A stretch of DNA of 64,000 bases. Origin: Pandoraea oxalativorans. Lineage in GTDB: Bacteria > Pseudomonadota > Gammaproteobacteria > Burkholderiales > Burkholderiaceae. The stretch spans positions 1,116,001 through 1,180,000 of the forward strand of contig NZ_CP011253.3 of the NCBI RefSeq assembly GCF_000972785.3. Reading direction: 5' to 3'. The notes under the pieces are model-generated. The model did not search any database. It had not been told where the DNA came from and worked only from the letters and a program-made list of their open reading frames with translations. Shown piece by piece: positions 34,236 to 44,710 of the stretch. Made by a program: the position numbers and the translations under genes. How positions within the stretch are numbered: position 1 is the first letter of the stretch; each line of letters opens with the position of its first letter.

Positions 34236-35516
34236 ATGGACTCCCTCATTGCCGCTTCGGCCCGCGCGCTGGCGTCGGGCGATCCGCTCGGCGCACTGCG
34301 TCGTGTGGCGCTTCGCGATGACCCACCGGCCCTTGCGTTGCGTGGGATCGCGATGGCGCAGCTTGGGGATTTCGCTCGCGCGCGGGATCTGCTCAAGCGT
34401 GCTGCACGTGGCTTCGGCACGCATGCGTCGGTCGCCCGCGCACGGTGTGTCGTGGCGGATGCCGAGGTCGCGCTCGCCATGCGAGACCTCGGCGGCACCC
34501 ACCGGTCGCTACAAGCCGCCGCTTCGCACCTTACCGAACGCGCCGACTTCCCCAACGCCATGCTCGCGCGGCTGATCGTCGCGCGGCGCCTGTTGCTGCT
34601 GGGCAAACTCGACGCCGCAGCAATCGCCCTGCAAGATGCGCCGTTGCCCCACGTCCCCGCGCGATTGACGGCGGTCCATGCATTGACGACTGCGGAACTG
34701 GCGCTACGCACGCTGCGCATCGCCGACGCGCACGCCGCGCTCGACCAGGCGCAGACCGCAGCGGCGGCGGCCGACGTGCCGGCGCTCAGCGCCGAAGTCC
34801 GGAGTCTTCGCGAAACGATGCGGCGTCCGGCAGCGAGACGGTGGCATCGCGATGGCGAGCAGATGTTGTCGCTCGCGCAGGCCGCCACCCTCCTGCACTC
34901 GGACACCCTGGTGGTCGATGCTTGCCGCCGAGGCATCGGGACCGGCAACGTGTGGCGTCCGCTGGCCAGACGGCCGGTGCTCTTCACGCTCGCGCTGCAT
35001 CTGGCGCGCGCGTGGCCCGGGGATATCGACAGGCAGACGTTGATTGCCGAGGCGTTCCGCCTGCGCCGTCCCGACGAGACGCATCGGGCGCGCCTGCGTG
35101 TCGAAATCGGACGTTTGCGCAATGTGCTCAAAGGCATTGCCGAGATCGATGCAACACCGAATGGCTTTGCCTTGCGCCCCCTCGACACTCACCCGCGCGC
35201 TCACGCAAGCGAGCGAACCACGACAGTTGTCGATTCTGACGTCGGCAGCCCGTCCGTCGCTGTCCTGCTACCGCCCATCGACGGCGAGCGCGCCTCGCTC
35301 GTCGCCTTGCTGGCAGACGGCGCAGCGTGGTCGACGTCTGCACTCGCCCTTGCATTGAACGCGAGCCAGCGTTCCGTCCAGCGCGCACTCGGCGAACTCG
35401 AAGCCGAAGGGCGCGTACGTGCCGTCGGCCTCGCGCGGGCGCGGCGCTGGATGGCGCCGCCGCTCACCGAATTCACGACAATTTTGTTACTCCCTGCCGG
35501 ATGGTCGTTTGGCTAG
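34236..35516 (+). CDS. TPR-like repeat protein with winged-helix C-terminus (regulator)
   Basis: The 426-residue protein is Ala/Arg-rich and helical. Its N-terminal half looks like TPR-type repeats (ALALRGIAMAQLGDFARARD is one clear unit). The central part (about 235-310) resembles a winged-helix output domain (RLRVEIGRLRNVLKG). The C-terminal 100 residues contain an HTH (ALALNASQRSVQRALGELEAEGRV). This architecture suggests a transcription regulator with a protein- or ligand-sensing repeat domain. It ends 44 bases before the beta-propeller gene, which may be its target. I do not recognise a named family. Confidence 0.6.
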   Translation: MDSLIAASARALASGDPLGALRRVALRDDPPALALRGIAMAQLGDFARARDLLKRAARGFGTHASVARARCVVADAEVALAMRDLGGTHRSLQAAASHLTERADFPNAMLARLIVARRLLLLGKLDAAAIALQDAPLPHVPARLTAVHALTTAELALRTLRIADAHAALDQAQTAAAAADVPALSAEVRSLRETMRRPAARRWHRDGEQMLSLAQAATLLHSDTLVVDACRRGIGTGNVWRPLARRPVLFTLALHLARAWPGDIDRQTLIAEAFRLRRPDETHRARLRVEIGRLRNVLKGIAEIDATPNGFALRPLDTHPRAHASERTTTVVDSDVGSPSVAVLLPPIDGERASLVALLADGAAWSTSALALALNASQRSVQRALGELEAEGRVRAVGLARARRWMAPPLTEFTTILLLPAGWSFG

Positions 35517-35560
35517 AGTGGACTTGCACGCCGAACGCGGCGTAACAACCGGAGCCTGAC

Positions 35561-36241
35561 ATGACGAGCACACCGCAACGAAACTTCCGCACGGCCGCCG
35601 TAAGCGCAGCCGACATCATTAGCGAGTACGGCCCTTTCCCGGGCATCGAGCGCATCCACGGCGTGACCTTCGACGGACGGCAGGTATGGGCCGCGACCGG
35701 GCAGACGCTCGTTGCGTTCGATCCCGCGAATGGCGAGGTCCGTCGCACCGTCGATGCACCGAGCGATGCGGGCACCGCCTTCGACGGCAAGCATCTGTAC
35801 CAGATCGCCGAGTCGCGCATCAACAAGATCGAACCGTCCACCGGCCGCGTGGTGCATTCGATTCCCGCACCGGCAGAGCGGGGAAGTAACTCCGGTTTGA
35901 CGTGGGCCGAGGGCAGCTTGTGGGTCGGACAGTATCGGGACCGACGCATTCTGCAAGTCGACCCGACCGATGGACGCGTGCTGCGCACCATCGAGTCCGA
36001 CCGCTTTGTGACCGGCGTGACGTGGGCAAACGACGAACTTTGGCACGGCACGTGGGAGAACGATGAGAGCGAGCTGCGCCAGATCGATGCCGTCAGCGGC
36101 GAAGTCCTGAAGCGTGTTCAGATGCCGGACGGTCTGGTCGTGAGCGGGCTCGAGTACGACGGCAACGGTACGTTCTACTGCGGCGGCGCCGCCAGCGGTA
36201 AGGTGCGCGCGGTGCGTTACCCGAAGGGCTCGAATCGCTGA
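35561..36241 (+). CDS. Small beta-propeller protein (YVTN / glutamine-cyclotransferase-like)
   Basis: The 226-residue protein has repeated blades of the type GVTFDGRQVWAATGQTLVAFDPANGEVRRT, recurring every 40-45 residues, as in Vgb, YVTN and glutamine-cyclotransferase families. It has no signal peptide. A ligand-binding or sensor role is plausible, but the substrate is unknown. CCGGAG precedes the start. The gene upstream encodes a putative regulator, and ahpC lies downstream after a hairpin. Confidence 0.7.
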   Translation: MTSTPQRNFRTAAVSAADIISEYGPFPGIERIHGVTFDGRQVWAATGQTLVAFDPANGEVRRTVDAPSDAGTAFDGKHLYQIAESRINKIEPSTGRVVHSIPAPAERGSNSGLTWAEGSLWVGQYRDRRILQVDPTDGRVLRTIESDRFVTGVTWANDELWHGTWENDESELRQIDAVSGEVLKRVQMPDGLVVSGLEYDGNGTFYCGGAASGKVRAVRYPKGSNR

Positions 36242-36288
36242 CAGGGCCCGAATCCCATGGCCGTCCGGACGGGGACGGTCGTCATAGC

Positions 36289-36318
36289 AGGCAGGCTATC
36301 GGTCTCGATAGCCTGCCT
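36289..36318. terminator. Perfect 13-bp hairpin between the propeller gene and ahpC
   Basis: The arms 36289-36301 (ending GCTATCG) and 36306-36318 (starting CGATAGC) pair perfectly around GTCT. There is no U-run, so it could be a weak terminator of the upstream gene or a regulator site ahead of ahpC. Confidence 0.5.
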
Positions 36319-36325
36319 TAATCGA

Positions 36326-36340
36326 ATAGATTTCAATAAT
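36326..36340 (+). promoter_or_regulatory. Possible OxyR half-site upstream of ahpC
   Basis: ATAGATTTCAATAAT fits the OxyR half-site pattern ATAG-N-T-N3-A at its left side, within an AT-rich stretch 70-80 bases before ahpC. The second half-site is poor, so this is tentative. OxyR control of ahpC is well known elsewhere. Confidence 0.3.
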
Positions 36341-36408
36341 CGATTTCTATCTATCGATAGCATTCGGCATACTGGCAACACTTTCCACCCCGTCCAAGAG
36401 ACTACGAC

Positions 36409-36972
36409 ATGCCGATCATCAACACCCAGATCAAGCCGTTCAAAGCCAACGCCTACCAAAACGGCGACTTCATCACCGTGACCGACGAAACCCTGAAGGG
36501 CAAGTGGTCGGTGGTGGTGTTCTACCCGGCCGACTTCACTTTCGTGTGCCCGACCGAACTTGGCGATCTGGCCGACCATTACGAAGAATTCAAGAAGCTG
36601 GGCGTTGAGATCTACAGCGTGTCGACCGACACCCATTTCACGCACAAGGCCTGGCACGACACGTCGGACACGATCAGCAAGATCCAGTACCCGATGGTGG
36701 CCGACCCCACGCTGGCGATCTCGCGCAACTTCGACGTGCTGATCGAAGAGGAAGGTCTGGCGCTGCGTGGCACGTTCGTGATCAACCCGGAAGGCGAGAT
36801 CAAGCTGTGCGAAATCCACGACAACGGGATTGGCCGCGACGCCAAGGAACTGCTGCGCAAGGTGCAGGCGGCTCAGTACATCGCGGCTCACCCGGGCGAA
36901 GTCTGCCCCGCCAAGTGGACGCCGGGCGCTGAAACGCTGAGCCCGTCGCTCGACCTGATCGGCAAGATCTAA
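36409..36972 (+). CDS. ahpC: Alkyl hydroperoxide reductase, peroxiredoxin subunit
   Basis: The 187-residue typical 2-Cys peroxiredoxin has its peroxidatic C47 in FTFVCPTE and its resolving C166 in EVCPAKW. It reduces H2O2 and organic peroxides and is recycled by AhpF, encoded 196 bases downstream. Length and motifs match the enterobacterial AhpC type. A weak AGAGA precedes the start. Confidence 0.96.
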   Translation: MPIINTQIKPFKANAYQNGDFITVTDETLKGKWSVVVFYPADFTFVCPTELGDLADHYEEFKKLGVEIYSVSTDTHFTHKAWHDTSDTISKIQYPMVADPTLAISRNFDVLIEEEGLALRGTFVINPEGEIKLCEIHDNGIGRDAKELLRKVQAAQYIAAHPGEVCPAKWTPGAETLSPSLDLIGKI

Positions 36973-37168
36973 GCGCCGCCCAGAGTCTCACCGGTAGTAC
37001 CGCAGCAAGCGCCGCTCCTGTCACAGAGTGGCGTCACCTGCCAGCGCATGGGTCCCCCCTAAAGCCCACTGCGCCGGCACCTAACCCCGAATCCCCGACG
37101 CTTGCCTGCGCCAGCCCCCCGGCCGACGCGGTGGACCTCGCACACCCTATCGAGACGGAAGAACAGCC

Positions 37169-38761
37169 ATGTTGGACGCGAACCTCAAAGCCCAGTTGCA
37201 AACGTATCTCCAGAAAGTCACGCGCCCCATCGAAATCGCCGTGTGGCTCGACGACAGCCCCAAGTCCGCAGAAATGAAGGCGCTGATCGAAGAGATCGCG
37301 CCACTCTCGGACAAGATCGCCGTTGTGGCACGCACCGATGCCGGCGAGCGTCGTCCGTCGTTCGCGATCGGCACGCCGGGGGAAGCACCGCGTATTCGCT
37401 TTGCCGGGTTGCCGATGGGTCACGAGTTCACGTCGCTGGTGTTGGCACTGCTGCAAGTCGGCGGTCACCCGCTCAAGCTCGACGACGACACCATCGAACA
37501 GGTTCGCGCGCTCGACGGCGACTTCCGCTTCGAGACGTATATTTCCCTGTCGTGCCAGAACTGCCCGGAAGTCGTGCAGGCGCTGAACGTGATGGCGCTC
37601 ATCAACCCGCGTATCCAGCAAGTCACCATTGACGGCGCGCTCTTTCAGAACGAAGTCGAAGCGCGTCAGGTGATGGCCGTGCCGACGGTGTTCCTCAACG
37701 GCGAATCGTTCACGCAAGGCCGCACCAGCGTGAAGGAACTGCTGGCGAAGCTCGACACGGGGGCGACGGCGCGTGCAGCGAAGGCGCTGGAAAACAAGCC
37801 GGTCTACGACATGCTGATCGTCGGTGGTGGCCCCGCAGGTGCAGCGGCCGCGATTTACGCTGCTCGCAAGGGGATTACGACGGGCGTCGTCGCTGAGCGT
37901 TTCGGCGGGCAGGTGCTCGACACGATGGCTATCGAGAACTTCGTCTCCGTTACGCACACCGAAGGGCCGAAATTCGCCACGGCGCTCGAACAGCATGTGA
38001 AGACCTACGACGTCGACGTGATCGACACGCAACGCGCCGAAGCGCTGATCCCGGGCAAGATTCACGAAGTGCATCTGGCTAGCGGTGCGGTGCTCAGAGC
38101 CCGCGCCGTGGTGCTGGCCACCGGTGCACGCTGGCGCGAAATCGGCGCGCCGGGCGAGCGCGAATATCGCAATCGCGGCGTAGCCTACTGCCCGCACTGT
38201 GACGGCCCGCTCTTCAAGGGCAAGCGCGTTGCAGTGGTTGGCGGCGGCAATTCGGGCGTAGAAGCGGCCATCGATCTGGCGGGCATCGTCAAGGAAGTCA
38301 CGCTGATCGAATACGGTACCCAACTGCGCGCCGACGAGGTGCTCCAGCGCAAGCTGCGCAGCCTGGCGAATGTGCGTGTGTTGATGAATGCACAAACGAC
38401 GGAGATCGTCGGTGACGGCCAGAAGGTGAACGGCCTGACCTACCTGAACCGTGCCACGGGCGAGCGCTCGACGATTGCGCTCGAAGGTGTGTTCGTCCAG
38501 ATCGGTCTGGTGCCGAACACCGAATGGCTTAAGGGCACGGTGTCGCTCTCGCGTCATGGCGAGATCGAAGTCGATGCCAAGGGCGCAACCTCGGTGCCGG
38601 GCGTGTTCGCCGCAGGCGACGTGACGACTGTGCCGTTCAAGCAGATCGTGATCGCCGTCGGCGAAGGCGCGAAGGCGTCGCTCGGTGCGTTCGAACACCT
38701 GATGCTCAGCTCGGTAGAAGACGACGTCGACGCCGAGCAGAACGAAGCCGCCGTGGCCTGA
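37169..38761 (+). CDS. ahpF: Alkyl hydroperoxide reductase, flavoprotein subunit
   Basis: The 530-residue NADH-dependent disulfide reductase that regenerates AhpC has two thioredoxin-like repeats at the N-terminus, with the redox pair C129/C132 (SCQNCPEV). A thioredoxin-reductase core follows with FAD-binding GGGPAG (about 216) and the pair C341/C344 (CPHCDG). The gap to ahpC (36973-37168) holds no other feature that I can identify. Confidence 0.96.
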   Translation: MLDANLKAQLQTYLQKVTRPIEIAVWLDDSPKSAEMKALIEEIAPLSDKIAVVARTDAGERRPSFAIGTPGEAPRIRFAGLPMGHEFTSLVLALLQVGGHPLKLDDDTIEQVRALDGDFRFETYISLSCQNCPEVVQALNVMALINPRIQQVTIDGALFQNEVEARQVMAVPTVFLNGESFTQGRTSVKELLAKLDTGATARAAKALENKPVYDMLIVGGGPAGAAAAIYAARKGITTGVVAERFGGQVLDTMAIENFVSVTHTEGPKFATALEQHVKTYDVDVIDTQRAEALIPGKIHEVHLASGAVLRARAVVLATGARWREIGAPGEREYRNRGVAYCPHCDGPLFKGKRVAVVGGGNSGVEAAIDLAGIVKEVTLIEYGTQLRADEVLQRKLRSLANVRVLMNAQTTEIVGDGQKVNGLTYLNRATGERSTIALEGVFVQIGLVPNTEWLKGTVSLSRHGEIEVDAKGATSVPGVFAAGDVTTVPFKQIVIAVGEGAKASLGAFEHLMLSSVEDDVDAEQNEAAVA

Positions 38762-38838
38762 GCATCCATCGCGTCATTGTCATGACCCAGGCCGCGCGAA
38801 GGCGGCTTGGTTCTTATGCGTCGGGCGCGCGGTAGATG

Positions 38839-39594
38839 TCATGCCTCGATGCGCTCGACGCTCATGTCCCCCGCACTGGAAACCGTGCCCGTCACGCGCA
38901 GCGCCGGGTCCAGCCAGTCGGTCATCGCCCACACGCCATGCGCTACGCGACGTTGCCATGCGCGCAGCGGCGCTTCGCTCATCGGCAGGCTCGAAAGATC
39001 GATGCCGCTCATCTCGTCCAGCGTCGTGCCACCGACCTTGATCAGGCTCTCCTTGCGCGTCCAGAGGCGCAGCCACGCCAGCGCACGCGGCGACGGCGCA
39101 TGATGCGTGCAGGCGACGCTGGCAAACGCGCCGAGCCGCCTGCGCTCGCGCTCGTTCAGGCCGGGGAGGTCGGCATCCGGAGCGAGCGCTTCGTCCCAGT
39201 GTTCGACGTCGATACCGACGGGCGAAATCGCGCACGCTGCGGCGACCGCACCCCGGGTGTGGCTCAGACTCACATGCAAGCCCGGGTGCGCGGGCAGGCG
39301 CGGACGCCCGTGCGCGCCACCACACTGATCGCAGCGCTGCACGAGCACATAGGTGCGCGCAGCGGGGCCGGGCGTGTCCGGACTGCCGGTGATGCGCGCC
39401 GCAGCGACCCGCGCCAGAATATGCGCCGCAACATAATCCTCCCGATCGGCCGGTCGGGAAAACGCGTCGGCCCGCCTGCGCTCGTCCGGACTCAGATGCG
39501 CTGCCCACCCCCTGAAGCGCGCCAACACGTGTGCCGAAGCCCCGTAAAGCGCCAGACCCGTGCGAGCTTGCACGGCGTTCTTGTCGTTGTTCAT
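38839..39594 (-). CDS. Sfp-type 4'-phosphopantetheinyl transferase
   Basis: The enzyme transfers phosphopantetheine from CoA to a carrier-protein serine. The 251 residues contain the Sfp signatures VSLSHTRG, PVGIDVE and the late WTRKESLIKVGG (WxxKES-x2-K). I chose ATG 39594 because the ATG at 39657 lies inside the -24/-12 promoter found at 39641-39656. That promoter and its upstream element match those of the NRPS-like operon near 52.4 kb, so the carrier domain of the 1211-residue synthase is the likely substrate. This link is an inference from regulation. Confidence 0.88.
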   Translation of the reverse strand: MNNDKNAVQARTGLALYGASAHVLARFRGWAAHLSPDERRRADAFSRPADREDYVAAHILARVAAARITGSPDTPGPAARTYVLVQRCDQCGGAHGRPRLPAHPGLHVSLSHTRGAVAAACAISPVGIDVEHWDEALAPDADLPGLNERERRRLGAFASVACTHHAPSPRALAWLRLWTRKESLIKVGGTTLDEMSGIDLSSLPMSEAPLRAWQRRVAHGVWAMTDWLDPALRVTGTVSSAGDMSVERIEA

Positions 39595-39640
39595 TGTGTG
39601 TCGTGCGTCCGTGAGCGGCGAAGATAAATGACGGACTCCA

Positions 39641-39656
39641 AGCAATTTGGATGCCA
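39641..39656 (-). promoter_or_regulatory. Sigma-54 promoter of the phosphopantetheinyl transferase gene
   Basis: On the minus strand the sequence is TGGCAT-CCAAA-TTGCT, with the GG and GC doublets at the exact 10-base spacing of -24/-12 promoters. It lies 47 bases upstream of ATG 39594. The 417-base gap 39595-40011 also holds the upstream element at 39717 and a weaker plus-strand candidate at 39927. Confidence 0.75.
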
Positions 39657-39716
39657 TATCGACAACCGAGTAATCCGGGTGTGGACTGCTACTTGTTGCG
39701 TCGCATCACGTAGGCG

Positions 39717-39745
39717 GACACCTGTCGCAGGCTGCGACAGGTGTC
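39717..39745. promoter_or_regulatory. 29-bp palindrome, candidate sigma-54 activator site (UAS)
   Basis: Two 14-base arms (GACACCTGTCGCAG and CTGCGACAGGTGTC) pair perfectly around a single G. The outer part, ACACCTGT-N11-ACAGGTGT, recurs with the same spacer at 52463-52489. The centre is about 100 bases upstream of the expected start from the 39641 promoter, a normal enhancer distance. Confidence 0.75.
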
Positions 39746-39900
39746 GCAGCGTCGGACAACTGTTTGCGCAGGTATGCGATGTCGAACACGCGTTCTAACC
39801 ACCATACCGTTCGTCGCAATAAGCGAGTGCGCCGGTCATGTTTCGTGTAGACATGCGGGTTGCGTAAGAGCGCCTCGGTTCAACAAGGCGCTTCGGATGA

Positions 39901-41010
<1,110 letters not shown>

Positions 41011-41119
41011 CGGTGTGAGGGGAATTGAACAGGACCGAAGAAAATGGAAGTGAACGGTGGACCCGGGGCGCCAGGCGCACGACGCCCCGTTGTCCGACCG
41101 TTCGTTTCTTGCGTCGATA

Positions 41120-42232
41120 TCAACGATCCGGTCCGAGCAACACGTCGCTGCCCATATCGCGTACATGAGGAATATGCAGTTCACGCAGTTTGCGATAGAG
41201 CGACGTGCGGCAAATGCCGAGTTCGCGTGAGGCGGCAGAGATATTCCAGCGTCGCGACGATAGCACTCGAATAATGATCTCGCGCTCGCCGTTGGCGATG
41301 GCCGATAGCGACGCCAGCGGTGCGATCTGGATGTTGCCAGCGGGCCCGGATGCCCCGGTCTCTGTCGGCGAGAGGGCTGCCGCTGTCATCGCCGGCGCAA
41401 TGGCGGGAGCCATCGCACTTTGCAGCAGATTTGCCGGGAGGTCGGACACACGGATCGTGTCGCCGCTCCTGACTGCACAGGCGTACTGAACGGCCGCACG
41501 CATCTGACGTAAATTGCCCGGCCATGCATAGGACAGTAGTAGCTCGCGCGTCTCGCGGTCGAGCGATTCGAAGCTGGCTTTGCCGTGAGATTCGGCGACG
41601 ATCATCGCGTCGAGCAGCCAGGCGCGATCCTGTCGCAGACGTAGCGGCGGCAGATGCACGATGCCGACGGCCACACGGTAATAAAGGTCTTCGCGAAACG
41701 CCCCCGTCTGCACGCGGGATTCGAGATTCTGGTGCGTCGCACAAATGAGTTGCAGGTCGACGGGAACCGGCGTAGAAGCCCCGATGGGCGTGACTTCCCG
41801 CTCGGAGAGTACGCGCAGCAAACGCGTCTGCTGCGCGAAAGGCATATCGCCGATTTCGTCGAGGAACAACGTGCCGCCATCGGCTTGTACGACCTTGCCC
41901 TTCATGCCCGTGTTGAGGGCGCCGGAGAAGGCGCCGCGTTGGTATCCGAACAATTCGCTTTCGATAAGGTTTTCGGGAATCGAGCCGCAGTTGACCGACA
42001 CCATGCTCGCCTGACGGCGTGCGCTGTAGTCGTGCAGGGCGCGTGAGAGGTACTCCTTGCCGGTACCGGTTTCTCCGAGAATCAGAATGGGAAGCTGGCG
42101 ATCGATGAGCAGTCTGGCACGCGCGAGGGTGGCCAGCATGGAGGGATCGCTGCCGCAGAGCCGGTCAAGCGCTGGCCGGGAGGCGTACTGAAAGTTTGCG
42201 TTTGAACGGTCCAGCGGATCGTGGGCGTACAT
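41120..42232 (-). CDS. Sigma-54-dependent activator without an N-terminal sensory domain
   Basis: The 370-residue bacterial enhancer-binding protein has Walker A GETGTGKE (53-60), the sigma-54 contact loop GAFSGA (100-105, Ser instead of the common Thr), Walker B GGTLFLDEIGD (119-129) and an arginine-finger region (FREDLYYR). A Fis-type HTH follows (WNISAASRELGICRTSLYRKL). Only about 25 residues precede the AAA+ core, so no receiver, PAS, GAF or V4R domain is present. ATG 42232 is chosen over 42244 because GAGAG precedes it. It is the obvious candidate to act at the two matching sites near 39.7 and 52.5 kb. Confidence 0.85.
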   Translation of the reverse strand: MYAHDPLDRSNANFQYASRPALDRLCGSDPSMLATLARARLLIDRQLPILILGETGTGKEYLSRALHDYSARRQASMVSVNCGSIPENLIESELFGYQRGAFSGALNTGMKGKVVQADGGTLFLDEIGDMPFAQQTRLLRVLSEREVTPIGASTPVPVDLQLICATHQNLESRVQTGAFREDLYYRVAVGIVHLPPLRLRQDRAWLLDAMIVAESHGKASFESLDRETRELLLSYAWPGNLRQMRAAVQYACAVRSGDTIRVSDLPANLLQSAMAPAIAPAMTAAALSPTETGASGPAGNIQIAPLASLSAIANGEREIIIRVLSSRRWNISAASRELGICRTSLYRKLRELHIPHVRDMGSDVLLGPDR

Positions 42233-42439
42233 AGCGTCTCTCATTGACTTTATTGGAATTGGCGGGCGCTGCGTTTGGCGGCGCGGTATCGCATCATGGC
42301 GAATGCCGTTGGGGGGTGCTCCATAAAGCAAGACCAAGCATAGTTCGATTCGCGAGCGGTCTCCAATACCATATGATGCGATGACTGATACCGGTTCGCT
42401 ATGAATAGAAACCGATGTTCTTTTAAGGGGTAAGGCTCC

Positions 42440-43354
42440 ATGGAACTGAGGCAACTTCGCTATTTCGTAGTACTGGCTGAAACACTTCACTTCGGGCGCG
42501 CAGCGAATTTGCTGCACATCTCGCAGCCGCCGTTGTCGCGTCAGATCGCGATGCTCGAAGAGGAGTTGGGGGTCGTGTTGTTTCAACGCACACAGCGCAG
42601 CGTGGCGCTCACTGCGGCGGGACAGCGTTTCTATCGCGATGCACGCTCCGTGCTCGCCACGCTCGATCAGGCGCGCTCGCATGCCCGCGCGGCCGAAGTC
42701 GGCGACACGGGCATGCTGTGCGCCGGGTTCATGTTCGCGGTCGCCTGCAGCGTGCTGCCCGTGCTCACGCGTGCGTTTGCTGCGGCGTTTCCGCGTATCG
42801 AGGTCAAACTCAAAGAGTCGATTCCGACCGACCTCGCCGCCGAACTTCGCTGCGGCAAGGTGGACGTGGGCATCATGTATTCCTCCGATGCGTCGGTCGA
42901 GCTATGCACGGAAACCATCTTCCGCGAACCGCTGGTGGCGGCCTTGCCTGCCGGTCACCGGCTGGCGGCGCGCTCGGCCATTTCGGTGGCCGAACTGCGT
43001 GACGACGCCTTTATCATCTCGCCGCGCGAAGCGTCGCCGTTCATCCACAACACCATCACGGACCACTGTCGCCAGGCGGGCTTCTCTCCGCGTGTTCGAC
43101 TGGAGACGAACTTCCAGCAGACGATTGTGAATCTCGTCGGACAGCGCCTCGGGGTCGCGCTGGTGCACAGCTCGATGCGCAGCACGCGCGCGGAGAACGT
43201 GCAATTCGTGCCGCTGCTGCACGCGCCGCATATCGACGTGGCCCTGGTATGGAGCGCGAACAGCAGCAACCCGTGCGTACAGCGCTTTGTGCAGACAGCG
43301 CAGAGCCTCGGACTGTTCGAACCGTCGGACGCGGCACTTCAGGCCTGCGCCTGA
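42440..43354 (+). CDS. LysR-family transcriptional regulator
   Basis: The 304-residue LysR protein has the winged helix MELRQLRYFVVLAETLHFGR with SQPPLSRQI, as in the BenM/CatM-like group, and a complete effector domain. It is divergent from the sigma-54 activator (207-base shared region) and convergent with the aminotransferase gene. Its target is unclear. It could control the activator gene or the aminotransferase. Confidence 0.85.
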   Translation: MELRQLRYFVVLAETLHFGRAANLLHISQPPLSRQIAMLEEELGVVLFQRTQRSVALTAAGQRFYRDARSVLATLDQARSHARAAEVGDTGMLCAGFMFAVACSVLPVLTRAFAAAFPRIEVKLKESIPTDLAAELRCGKVDVGIMYSSDASVELCTETIFREPLVAALPAGHRLAARSAISVAELRDDAFIISPREASPFIHNTITDHCRQAGFSPRVRLETNFQQTIVNLVGQRLGVALVHSSMRSTRAENVQFVPLLHAPHIDVALVWSANSSNPCVQRFVQTAQSLGLFEPSDAALQACA

Positions 43355-43379
43355 AGTGCCCGTGTCGGTGTAGCGCAAC

Positions 43380-44606
43380 CTAGGAGGTAGTGAGGCAGGT
43401 TTCGGTCTTGCGAAGCCGCGTCTCGATGGCTTGTGCCAGACGTGCAATGCCGGTTTCGATCTGCGAGGGCGTGGCGGTCGTGAACGTCAGCCGCATCGTG
43501 TTCGCTTTCGGTGAGACGGCGTGAAACGATGCGCCCGGAATGAATGCCACGCCGCGCGACAACGCGTCTTCGAACAGGTTCGCACTGTCGATGCCGGGCG
43601 GCAGCGTCACCCACAGAAACATGCCGCCTGCGGGACGTGTCCAGCTCACGCCCTCCGGCATATGTTCGGAGAGGCACTTGAGCATAAGCGCACATTGCGC
43701 GCGATACCGCAGACGAATGGCTTCGAGGTGCGTGTCGTACTCGCCGTCGGTGAGCAGGGCATGCGCCAGCCGCTGCGTGATGCCGGTCGTGTGCAGGTCG
43801 CTCGCCTGCTTCGCCTGCAACAGCTTGATCATGAGGGTTTCCGGCGCGACGACGTATCCCACGCGCAGGCCCGGCGCAATGACCTTCGAGAACGAGCCGA
43901 GATGCACGACGTTCCCGGGCGCCATCGACAACAGTGAAGGCAGGGTCACGCCGGTGTAGACGAGTTCGCCGTAGGGGTCGTCCTCTACGACCGGCAGGCC
44001 GTGACGGATCGCCAGCGACGCCAGCGCCATGCGCCGCTCGAGCGGGAGCGTGCGTCTCGTGGGATTCTGGAAGTTCGGTTGTGTATAGAGCAAGCGCGCA
44101 TTGCGCATCGATGCCTCGTTGAGCCGTTCGGGCAGCAGGCCTGCCGCGTCCGTCGGCACCTCTTCGAACACGGGTTCGTATTGCGCAAGCGCCTGCACCG
44201 CGCCGAGATAGGTCGGCGTCTCGATCAGCACGCGCGAGTCGGGATCGACGAGCACGCGTGCGACGAGGTCGAGCGCCTGCTGTGAGCCGGTCGTGATGAG
44301 CACCTGAGACGGACTGACCGCCGCGCCCTGGCGGGTCAGCCGCGCGGCGATAGCCTCACGTAGCGGAAGGTACCCCTCGGACGGCCCGTATTGCAGTGCC
44401 CCGATGGCGTCGCGCCGCAAGATCCGGTCGACCGACGCCTGAAGCCGTTCGACCGGCAGCGCATAGGGCGAGGGCAGGCCGCCCGCGAACGAGATGATGT
44501 CGGGCCGCTCGGCGACCTTGAGCAGTTCACGCAGCGCCGAGGGCTGCATGCGTTGCGCGCGCGCCGCGAGTTGCCAGCGACCGGCGGGCGGGAGATGTCT
44601 GTCCAT
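43380..44606 (-). CDS. PLP-dependent aminotransferase (LysN / 2-aminoadipate type)
   Basis: The 408-residue fold-type I aminotransferase has ISFAGGLPSPYALP at the N-terminus, TTGSQQALDLVARVL, YTQPNFQNPT and the PLP lysine in HLGSFSKVIAPGLRVGY. It lacks the N-terminal GntR domain of MocR regulators. The family includes 2-aminoadipate and branched-chain aminotransferases. It follows the cyclase-like gene of the mgo/pvf-like operon (104 bases, with a hairpin between), so supplying or trimming the amino-acid precursor is possible. That role is an inference. Confidence 0.82.
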   Translation of the reverse strand: MDRHLPPAGRWQLAARAQRMQPSALRELLKVAERPDIISFAGGLPSPYALPVERLQASVDRILRRDAIGALQYGPSEGYLPLREAIAARLTRQGAAVSPSQVLITTGSQQALDLVARVLVDPDSRVLIETPTYLGAVQALAQYEPVFEEVPTDAAGLLPERLNEASMRNARLLYTQPNFQNPTRRTLPLERRMALASLAIRHGLPVVEDDPYGELVYTGVTLPSLLSMAPGNVVHLGSFSKVIAPGLRVGYVVAPETLMIKLLQAKQASDLHTTGITQRLAHALLTDGEYDTHLEAIRLRYRAQCALMLKCLSEHMPEGVSWTRPAGGMFLWVTLPPGIDSANLFEDALSRGVAFIPGASFHAVSPKANTMRLTFTTATPSQIETGIARLAQAIETRLRKTETCLTTS

Positions 44607-44634
44607 TGTGCGGTCCGCAACGAAGAAGTGGGAC

Positions 44635-44660
44635 GCCCTCACGATATGAGCCGTGAGGGC
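44635..44660. terminator. Hairpin between the mgoD-like and aminotransferase genes
   Basis: GCCCTCACG (44635-44643) and CGTGAGGGC (44652-44660) form a perfect 9-bp stem with an 8-base loop. There is no clear U-run, so it may be only a partial terminator or processing site. Confidence 0.45.
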
Positions 44661-44668
44661 GCAATACC

Positions 44669-44693
44669 ATCGATGACATCGATGACATCGATG
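44669..44693. repeat. 2.8 tandem copies of ATCGATGAC
   Basis: The 9-bp units start at 44669, 44678 and 44687, the last one partial, just downstream of the mgoD-like stop. It is a short simple repeat with no assigned role. Confidence 0.6.
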
Positions 44694-44710
44694 CCGTGCA
44701 GCGCCGCGCT

